Of a stretch of 64,000 bases of DNA, positions 1 through 5,653 are shown in pieces. Each line of letters starts with the position of its first letter. Within the stretch, counting starts at the first letter, position 1. The notes under the pieces were generated by a model. That model was not told the DNA's origin. It worked only from the letters and a program-made list of their open reading frames with translations, and did no database searches. The stretch is from Prevotella sp. Its GTDB lineage: Bacteria > Bacteroidota > Bacteroidia > Bacteroidales > Bacteroidaceae. Location: positions 19,189 to 83,188 of the forward strand of contig JAFZRU010000030.1 of assembly GCA_017619755.1 (NCBI GenBank). The letters run 5' to 3'. The translations under genes and the position numbers were made by a program.

Positions 1-2
1 TA

Positions 3-1823
3 GGCCTTGACCAGTCTAAGGTGACAGGGTGGCATTGCATACAAATCAAGTCGCTCACCCGCACAGGAGATATCGAAGGTGTGGATGTTGGGCAGTCGGC
101 CTTCAAGGCGGTGCATTACAACACCATGGCGGAGGCCGGCACCCATCAAGGACAAGTGTGGCAGTTGGAGCCCAACGCGGCTGGGGGCTATTCGCTGCGG
201 AGTCCGGCATGGCACGACGAGGTGCTGTGCAGTCCCACGGCGAATGTCTTCCAAACCGACGGGAAGACACATCTCGGTACGGAATATAGTGCTTGCCTGC
301 CGGAATACGACGCCACAAACGACTGCTGGAGGATGAAGAACGTACACCATGCCTCCTACTGTGGAGTGGGCGGTTCGCCGACGGAGGATGCAGAGGTAAG
401 GGGTGATATGACCCAAAACTCAGCCGACCAACTGACTATCTATGCCATCAGGAAACTGGATTTCAACCAAAAATACATCGTCGAGAAAGCCAACCACCAA
501 GCCGACTACACGGTGAACAATCCCGGATTAGGGTGGGGGAGTGTGACCGGCACTCCCTCGGGGAGCGGAAATGTCTCCTACCCGGCATGCTGGACCTTCC
601 AGAAGACTTTCGACGGATGGAACGATGCCTTCACAGGAACGGCGGCATTGAGCGACGGACACGTCGGGACGTTTTTCAATGCCTGGGCGGGGGTGTTCAA
701 CTACGCCGAACTTTCGCAGGAGGTGACGTCGCTCCCCAATGGCGTGTATCGGTTGACTGCCGACTTCGCCACCACGCAAGGGTATGGGCGCACCACCACC
801 AAGACGGCTCTCTATGGTAACGCAGGAGAGGGGAATGTCGCTCGTTCTTACAACATCATCGGTACTGGCGACAACGCTTTCAACCGCTATGAGTGCTATG
901 TCTTGGTGACGGACAACAAGATGACCATCGGCGCCAGGAGCGACGGGACGTGGTTCAAGGTGGCTGACTTCCACTTGGAGTATGTCTGCCAGGAAGGGGA
1001 GGCCTCGGAGGAGGTGAAGGGATGGCTTGACAACGGGCGGGCGCTCCAATACCTGTGTTGGAGAATGGACAGCGGATGGCTCGACCTCTCCGCCTTCTCG
1101 GAATGTCGAAACTTGCAGGTGGACCAGACACCGGCCAATGCCTTGGTGAAAATGGCGGCGGGGGCGACGGTGGACGTGACATACAACCCGTCGAACGTCA
1201 TCATAGGTGAGAAGTGTGACAACATGGTCATCATTGACGAGGAGCCGCTCACCGTGGAGGAGGCTTTCTCTGCGGACAAGGTGACATATACACGGCACGA
1301 CACCTCCAACCAGTGGCACGAACTGTTCCTGCCTTTCCCCGTTGCCGTTTCCGACAACGTGAAGGTGGTCAAGATGGCAAAAAAGGCCAACAATACGCTT
1401 TATTGCAGGATGGCAAGTGGCAGTCAGGCCAACACGCCCGCCCTGATGATGTTTACAGACCCTGCCCTCACGCTCTATGACGTCGCCGTGGCGCCCACTG
1501 AGGAATACGAGAATGTGGAGTGGGGCGTCAAAGGCTCTTACCGCGCTGGAGGTGACGTGACGCCTCTTAGATGGAAGATGGATGGTGTGACGAGTCTCGA
1601 CGATATGGACATTGTCATCCTCGGGGATGTCAACCGCGACGGCTTCATCACCGTTTCCGACATCACCGCACTGGTGGACATCATCCTGGGAGTGGATTCC
1701 ACCATGCCTTATCGTTACGACCACGAGGCGGGTGACATGAACACCGACGGCGTCCTTAGCGTCTCTGACGTCACCATGATTGTCAATATCATCCTCTCCA
1801 ACAACATCGAGGACGACTATTGA
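3..1823 (+). CDS. Secreted dockerin-type protein, 5' truncated by window edge
   Basis: The reading frame is open to the left edge, so the first residues and any signal peptide lie outside the window. The last 70 residues hold two dockerin-like calcium-binding repeats, visible as GDVNRDGFITVSDITALV and GDMNTDGVLSVSDVTMIV, each with the DxNxDG pattern of a type I dockerin followed by a hydrophobic helix. The middle part is rich in aromatic and beta-forming residues and reads like lectin or glycan-binding modules, but I recognise no catalytic motif. In Bacteroidales, dockerin-like tails occur on exported proteins without a classical cellulosome, so the partner is unknown. Function beyond 'secreted or surface protein' is not supported. 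Confidence 0.8.
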   Translation, partial: GLDQSKVTGWHCIQIKSLTRTGDIEGVDVGQSAFKAVHYNTMAEAGTHQGQVWQLEPNAAGGYSLRSPAWHDEVLCSPTANVFQTDGKTHLGTEYSACLPEYDATNDCWRMKNVHHASYCGVGGSPTEDAEVRGDMTQNSADQLTIYAIRKLDFNQKYIVEKANHQADYTVNNPGLGWGSVTGTPSGSGNVSYPACWTFQKTFDGWNDAFTGTAALSDGHVGTFFNAWAGVFNYAELSQEVTSLPNGVYRLTADFATTQGYGRTTTKTALYGNAGEGNVARSYNIIGTGDNAFNRYECYVLVTDNKMTIGARSDGTWFKVADFHLEYVCQEGEASEEVKGWLDNGRALQYLCWRMDSGWLDLSAFSECRNLQVDQTPANALVKMAAGATVDVTYNPSNVIIGEKCDNMVIIDEEPLTVEEAFSADKVTYTRHDTSNQWHELFLPFPVAVSDNVKVVKMAKKANNTLYCRMASGSQANTPALMMFTDPALTLYDVAVAPTEEYENVEWGVKGSYRAGGDVTPLRWKMDGVTSLDDMDIVILGDVNRDGFITVSDITALVDIILGVDSTMPYRYDHEAGDMNTDGVLSVSDVTMIVNIILSNNIEDDY

Positions 1824-1851
1824 GCAAGGGCGACCGCCTGAGGCACCATGG

Positions 1852-1885
1852 CATGAGGGTTGATGGGTTGAAATCAACCCTCATG
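1852..1885. repeat. 13-bp hairpin downstream of dockerin gene
   Basis: Arms CATGAGGGTTGAT (1852-1864) and its exact reverse complement (1873-1885) enclose an 8-nt loop. No T-run follows, so it may be an RNA-stabilising or weak termination hairpin for the upstream gene. Confidence 0.6.
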
Positions 1886-1934
1886 TCGCGAATTGTTGAA
1901 ATATATGTAGGGTGTTCAATATCATGTAATCAGT

Positions 1935-2004
1935 TATCAAGAATTAGCGAATGATAGAATTCAATAGCTTGAACGACAATTCTTAAATTCTACAATTCTT
2001 GATA
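1935..2004. repeat. Nested inverted repeat
   Basis: Outer arms TATCAAGAATT (1935-1945) and AATTCTTGATA (1994-2004) match over 11 bp. Inner arms TAGAATT (1955-1961) and AATTCTA (1986-1992) match over 7 bp. The centre is AT-rich and unpaired. No protein is encoded. It could be a decayed mobile-element end or a site read by a DNA-binding protein. Confidence 0.5.
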
Positions 2005-2022
2005 AACAAAATATAGGAGCGG

Positions 2023-2055
2023 CTGTAGGGGTGGACTTTATGTCCACCCCTACAG
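2023..2055. repeat. Perfect palindrome related to the 4547-4651 element
   Basis: Two perfect 14-nt arms, CTGTAGGGGTGGAC and its complement, are separated by 5 nt. The same terminal sequence forms the ends of the 105-bp element at 4547-4651, and similarity continues a few bases to the right (GTTGCAC followed by TTCTTG). It looks like a collapsed copy in which the two terminal repeats meet directly. Confidence 0.65.
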
Positions 2056-2181
2056 TTGCACTGTGTTCTTGGAGCTGCTTTTTTTGTTTCTTTATCCCTC
2101 TACAGAAAGAACGTCAGATAAGTGGGGAGATACAATTTCCTCAAAATTTTCGTGAAAACGGCCTAAAAGGTCGTAATCTCT

Positions 2182-2817
2182 TTACACTTCTTGTTTGTAT
2201 TTCAACTTATTGATTTCATCCTGCAAACACTGAAGAAACCTGGCAGCGTGTCCGCCATCCATCTGAACATGATGGAATTGGAACGATACAGGCAGAATGG
2301 TCTTGAACAATCCTTGACGGTACTTGCCCCACATCACCATCGGATTACAGAACTGATCGGTGTATTGGTTGACGATGCAATCAAGCTCCGTCTGTATCAT
2401 AGCAGATGTACCGATAACCAGATGGTCTTCAAGGAAAGAACTCTTACATTCATTCGCTGCTTGGGCTGTCAGCGTCATGTAATCGCGAGAAAATTGCTGT
2501 AAATCATCAGAGAAAGGAATGTCGCAGGAGTTGATGCCTCCCTTGCTGTTCTCTACAATGACGTTAATAGCAATTTTGGCGTAACGATACAACTTTCCAT
2601 CTACGGGCAATGTATAGAACTCCTCTATCTGACTTGCAGCCTTGCCTATGCACCAACACATGATCGACGTGTATTTTATTCCACTCTTTTTGCTGACCTT
2701 TACCATGCGGCTAACATCAAGAGTCTTCACCAATGTCACCATCGGCATGGGCGATGACATCCACATATTGAATGCTTCAGCACGGTTGCTCTCTTGAGGA
2801 TTTATTTCTCTCTTCAT
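2182..2817 (-). CDS. CatA-like acetyltransferase
   Basis: The 211-residue protein has the length and fold signature of the trimeric chloramphenicol acetyltransferase family. The conserved HHxxxDG signature is present as HHVQMDG at residues 182-188. In CATs the histidine of this motif is the general base that deprotonates the acceptor hydroxyl for transfer from acetyl-CoA, and the aspartate is structural. The N-terminal part also fits the family. Many chromosomal Bacteroidales homologues are annotated as CatA-like without proven drug activity, so resistance cannot be inferred. It lies 52 nt downstream of an alpha/beta hydrolase on the same strand and is probably co-transcribed with it. Base composition is visibly more AT-rich than in the genes from 5.6 kb onward, which suggests acquisition. 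Confidence 0.8.
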   Translation of the reverse strand: MKREINPQESNRAEAFNMWMSSPMPMVTLVKTLDVSRMVKVSKKSGIKYTSIMCWCIGKAASQIEEFYTLPVDGKLYRYAKIAINVIVENSKGGINSCDIPFSDDLQQFSRDYMTLTAQAANECKSSFLEDHLVIGTSAMIQTELDCIVNQYTDQFCNPMVMWGKYRQGLFKTILPVSFQFHHVQMDGGHAARFLQCLQDEINKLKYKQEV

Positions 2818-2869
2818 TTTTTCTTTTTATCATTCTCCGAAGACACCACTTGATAATTGGGAATCGAGA

Positions 2870-3478
2870 TTATACTGTTGCAAGTTCTAATTTCTTTATC
2901 CAATTATCCAAGAACGCCATCTGTTCTTCTGTGTGAAACCAGTGCTCGCCACCCTCCATCACGGTTAGAGAGGCTTGATGATTATTAGCAAAGTCGTTGA
3001 TGGTCGTCAATGATGTCAGATGGTCTTTTCTGCCGTACAGAATCTGCGTTGGCACATTCCACTTGATCGGCTGACTTCTGACGTAGCACAGATATTCCCA
3101 AGATATGTCTTCACCAAAGTCAGTATGAATCACTCCTTTTGATTCCAATTCTTGCTCTGTGATATTCGCCCATTTCATCATATCGGTAATCAGCTTTTCC
3201 ATATTCACGATAGGAGAAATAAAGTAGGCTTTCTGAATCATATCATCGATACCGGCATTCATACTGAAGAATTCCCCGATGCTGTTGGCAATCAGAATGA
3301 TGTTTTCATATCTACCATTGAGCTCTTTCACGGCATGGTAAATCTCCTTGCCCGTATCCCAAGGAGTGAATGTTTGGTAGTCCAAGCCTATCACTTCGTA
3401 GTCAGGAAATAGCGGCTTGTAGTGCTCGCTTTCCGTTGCACTTCCTCCTTTTCCGTGGATATATAATACTGCGTTCAT
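2870..3478 (-). CDS. Small alpha/beta hydrolase
   Basis: About 202 residues. The N-terminus MNAVLYIHGKGG is the oxyanion-loop strand of small serine hydrolases. A nucleophile-elbow-like ANSIGEF lies near residue 85, and a late GGEHWFH segment supplies the likely catalytic histidine. There is no signal peptide, so it is probably cytoplasmic. I chose the ATG at 3478 because the hydrophobic strand starts immediately after it. An ATG five codons upstream (3493) is also possible. The substrate is unknown. It is the first gene of a two-gene unit with the CAT-like gene. The elbow has Ala where Gly is usual (AxSxG), as in some esterase and lipase-like families. Confidence 0.75.
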   Translation of the reverse strand: MNAVLYIHGKGGSATESEHYKPLFPDYEVIGLDYQTFTPWDTGKEIYHAVKELNGRYENIILIANSIGEFFSMNAGIDDMIQKAYFISPIVNMEKLITDMMKWANITEQELESKGVIHTDFGEDISWEYLCYVRSQPIKWNVPTQILYGRKDHLTSLTTINDFANNHQASLTVMEGGEHWFHTEEQMAFLDNWIKKLELATV

Positions 3479-3493
3479 TTTACTGCCCATCAT

Positions 3494-3823
3494 TTGTAAA
3501 ATAAAAATACATCGCTTGTTTGTTTTGTCGCTGCGAAATTACTAATAGTTCCAGAATGTGCCAAAATTCTGGGATATTCTGTGCTCGTTTGTGATGAATG
3601 GTTTCTAGCGCATTTCAACCGCATATAACGACTACGCCTGTTGTTACTCACCATTCACATCAATGATAATGTGCTCTGCGTACAGAACTGACCTCATTGA
3701 ACAAGGACTAAGTTGCATATTTTGCAGTTTTTGCTTAAAATGTCAAGAAAGACCTTGAAAATTTCATTCCAAAATGTCGTTATTTGGAAACTATTGATTA
3801 TCTTTGCAGTCTAAATATTTGTT
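3494..3823. other. Divergent intergenic region
   Basis: This AT-rich gap separates the minus-strand hydrolase unit from the plus-strand toxin-antitoxin pair. On the minus strand a near-consensus -7 box TAATTTCG is at 3534-3541. On the plus strand a consensus box is at 3799-3806. No gene is seen. Confidence 0.5.
3799..3806 (+). promoter_or_regulatory. -7 box of toxin-antitoxin operon
   Basis: TATCTTTG matches the Bacteroidetes TAnnTTTG consensus and ends 17 nt before the toxin ATG, which implies a very short 5' leader. No good -33 TTTG is present at the usual spacing. Confidence 0.55.
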
Positions 3824-4165
3824 ATGTCAGAACAAGGCTTCGAGTTTGTCATGTTGGAAGAGGCGAAGAATTTCATTCTTGGCCTGCAAGAGTCGGCAAG
3901 AAAGAAAGTGCTCTACAATGTGCAGAGAATTGCAAAGGGTGAACGAAATGCGGAATTGTTCAAGAAGTTGGAAAATACCGACATTTGGGAGTTCCGTACA
4001 CTTTTCAATGGCATGCATTACAGGCTGTTTGCGTTTTGGGACACTGAGGACGGCACACTTGTCATCGCCACTCATGGTATCATCAAAAAGACACAGAAAA
4101 CGCCAAAGAAAGATATTTCAAAGGCGATTGAGATAAGAAAACTATATTTTGAAAGAAAGCATTGA
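3824..4165 (+). CDS. RelE/HigB-type toxin (Gp49-like)
   Basis: The 113-residue basic protein resembles phage-derived Gp49-like/HigB toxins of the RelE superfamily. It has an N-terminal helical pair, then WEFRTLFNGMHYRLFAFW, then HGIIKKTQKTPKKDISKA, with the conserved arginine/lysine and HGxxKK(T)QKTP features of this family. Known members are mRNA interferases that cut translated mRNA at the ribosome. The stop overlaps the start of the next gene, which encodes an Xre-type antitoxin, giving the toxin-first order of HigBA systems. AT-rich composition fits the surrounding accessory patch. Identification as a type II toxin is strong. The cleavage target is inference. Confidence 0.85.
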   Translation: MSEQGFEFVMLEEAKNFILGLQESARKKVLYNVQRIAKGERNAELFKKLENTDIWEFRTLFNGMHYRLFAFWDTEDGTLVIATHGIIKKTQKTPKKDISKAIEIRKLYFERKH

Positions 4166-4509
4166 TGAATATGAAACAAGTAGGAGATATGAAACTATAC
4201 TCGATGAATGAAGTGCTCGATGAGGCCATAGGTGCGGTAGGCACTGCCGAACGAGATGAGTTCGACCGTAGTGTCGATGAGGCTGTTCATGCCTATAATG
4301 TGGGCGAAGCCATTAGGAAGGCTCGACTACAACAGAATATGACACAAGAGGAATTGGGCAGACTTGTAGGGGTGAAAAAGTCGCAAATCTCTAAAATTGA
4401 GCGTGGTGCAAATATGACTCTCCGGTCTTACAGCCGCATTTTCAAGGCTTTGGGAATTACCACTGCTATGCTCGACCTCGGGAGCATCGGCAAAGTGGCT
4501 TTATGGTGA
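4165..4509 (+). CDS. Xre-family antitoxin (HigA-like)
   Basis: About 114 residues. The C-terminal half is a lambda-repressor-type helix-turn-helix: IRKARLQQNMTQEELGRLVG followed by KKSQISKIERG. The N-terminal part (residues 1-50, acidic, with a DEFDRSVDEA segment) probably wraps the toxin. I start at the ATG at 4165, which overlaps the toxin stop as TGATG. A TTG one codon earlier is less likely. Antitoxins of this family neutralise the toxin and repress their own promoter, and the -7 box at 3799-3806 is the expected target. Confidence 0.85.
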   Translation: MNMKQVGDMKLYSMNEVLDEAIGAVGTAERDEFDRSVDEAVHAYNVGEAIRKARLQQNMTQEELGRLVGVKKSQISKIERGANMTLRSYSRIFKALGITTAMLDLGSIGKVALW

Positions 4510-4546
4510 AAACCAACGAAAATTTGAACCAAACGGCCCAGTGTTG

Positions 4547-4651
4547 CTGTAGGGACAGACTTTATGTCGTCCTAACGCCGGAGCCGTCATCCGCTATTGT
4601 GGAAATTCGCCCTTCCAGGCGAGCGGATGGACATAAAGTCCACCCCTACAG
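4547..4651. mobile_element. MITE-like element with about 22-bp terminal inverted repeats
   Basis: The left end CTGTAGGGACAGACTTTATG and the right end, read on the other strand as CTGTAGGGGTGGACTTTATG, agree apart from a short internal difference. The 60-bp interior has no coding potential. Size, terminal repeats and a relative at 2023-2055 fit a non-autonomous element, although clear target-site duplications are not visible. Confidence 0.55.
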
Positions 4652-4852
4652 TTGCACCAGGTTCTTGAAACCATTTGATGATGCCAGATGAGCAGAGCTT
4701 GCTCTATCTATGCTATGGCGGCAACCGAATAAGCAGCGAGAGCAGAGCCAAGCTTGCTTGAGCTATGCCGAGTCGCGAATGAGGTCGAATATAATTCAAA
4801 ATGGTAGGATGAAATCCAACAATTTGATGAATATCTTACCCCCAAATGCAAT

Positions 4853-4909
4853 TTCCTCATAATTTATTTCGCCGAAAAATACAAGTTCCTCATAATTTAT
4901 TTCGCCGAA
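4853..4909. repeat. Tandem direct repeat, period 33 bp
   Basis: A 24-nt identical segment ending in ATTTATTTCGCCGAA occurs at 4853-4876 and 4886-4909. Flanking bases are partly conserved (CAA before each copy). Confidence 0.7.
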
Positions 4910-5086
4910 TCAGAAACAATAAAGGATATGTGCCATTTTGTGGGCATAGAGTATGTAACTGGTAAGTAACCCACATGTAACTGAGTGGGCAAAATTCTAT
5001 TGATGGGGAGTAATCGGCTAATCAATCATCGGGGGAAATCCCCTTGAAGAATAGGGAAAGCCATTGTCGTGTTTAGGAGTCTTCCC

Positions 5087-5117
5087 TTTGTCGGCTTGTG
5101 GAAAGGATGTACTTTTG
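5087..5117 (+). promoter_or_regulatory. Consensus promoter for HMA-like gene
   Basis: TTTG at 5087-5090, a 19-nt spacer, and TACTTTTG at 5110-5117 match the housekeeping promoter consensus of Bacteroidetes. The expected start lies about 45 nt before the ATG. Confidence 0.75.
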
Positions 5118-5170
5118 CAGCAGAAACAGAAAGAAATCTGATTCGGAAACGAAAGTTGAACCATTAAAAA

Positions 5171-5536
5171 ATGACAATTATGAAAAAGATGAATAAAGTG
5201 ATAGTCGCCATGATGATCATGGCCATCACAGCAGTCCCGGCAATGGCCGGAGGTAACGTGGACAAGAACACCCGCCCAGACAAGAAGGAGATGCGGATGA
5301 CGGACCACAAGAACGACAAGAAAGTCTCCAATCACAAAGACCGCCATGCGTCAACCATCGAGGTGTTTTCCTTCAAGGTAAGCCAGAGGGCCGCTCGTCA
5401 CAAGAATGTCGTGGCTGCCGCCAAAGCCGTCCATGGCGTGAAGGAGGTCAAACTCAACCGTCACAATGGGATGATGACCGTGACATACGACGCCAAGAAG
5501 ACCACGCCCCAGCGTATCAAGGCAGCCGTCAACTGA
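5171..5536 (+). CDS. Exported HMA-like domain protein lacking CxxC
   Basis: The 121-residue protein has an N-terminal signal peptide (KKMNKVIVAMMIMAITAVPAMA), then a charged linker of about 35 residues, then a ferredoxin-like domain resembling heavy-metal-associated domains (strand IEVFSFKVS, helix, strand VKEVKLNRHNGMMTVTYD, helix TPQRIKAAV). The usual metal-binding GMTCxxC loop is replaced by SQRAARHK, so copper binding through cysteines is ruled out. Histidines in the linker and domain could bind metal. It stands alone between its own promoter and a strong terminator. The start could also be the ATG at 5180. Role unknown. Confidence 0.75.
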   Translation: MTIMKKMNKVIVAMMIMAITAVPAMAGGNVDKNTRPDKKEMRMTDHKNDKKVSNHKDRHASTIEVFSFKVSQRAARHKNVVAAAKAVHGVKEVKLNRHNGMMTVTYDAKKTTPQRIKAAVN

Positions 5537-5564
5537 GCGATAATTGCATAATTCACACCACAAA

Positions 5565-5597
5565 GTGCTGTTTTCCCCGGAAAACAGCACCTTTTTT
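5565..5597 (+). terminator. Intrinsic terminator
   Basis: An 11-bp perfect stem (GTGCTGTTTTC with complement) and a 4-nt loop are followed by a run of six T. It closes the HMA-like gene. Confidence 0.85.
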
Positions 5598-5609
5598 CCG
5601 AAAAAATGC

Positions 5610-5617
5610 TACCTTTG
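5610..5617 (+). promoter_or_regulatory. -7 box setting the start of the helicase gene
   Basis: TACCTTTG matches TAnnTTTG. It lies downstream of an in-frame ATG at 5606, so translation must start later, at the ATG at 5654. Confidence 0.65.
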
Positions 5618-5653
5618 TCTTCTCATTTTGTAACACACCAACAACTCGATACC

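Larger units (their letters stand above)
1824..2181. other. Non-coding repeat-rich gap
   Basis: No convincing gene is present. The gap holds three separate inverted repeats (1852-1885, 1935-2004, 2023-2055). A 60-codon frame at 2031-2213 starts inside the last repeat and has no family signature, so I do not call it. Confidence 0.6.
4510..5170. other. Gene-free accessory gap
   Basis: The gap contains a 105-bp inverted-repeat element (4547-4651), a short GC-richer stretch around 4690-4780 with AGCTTGCTTGAGCTATGCCG, a 33-bp tandem duplication (4853-4909), and the promoter of the next gene (5087-5117). A 62-codon frame at 4503-4691 runs through the inverted-repeat element and is not a gene. Confidence 0.6.

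Noticed and set aside
528-1877. Long minus-strand open frame opposite the dockerin gene
   Set aside because: Its translation is rich in His, Val and Arg and lacks any domain. It mirrors the codon bias of the real plus-strand gene.
2182-2817. Call of chloramphenicol resistance
   Set aside because: The CAT fold is clear, but many chromosomal members are not proven resistance enzymes, so only a CAT-like acetyltransferase is claimed.
4503-4691. Short frame across the MITE-like element
   Set aside because: Cysteine- and arginine-rich translation of a repeat, no ribosome-binding context.
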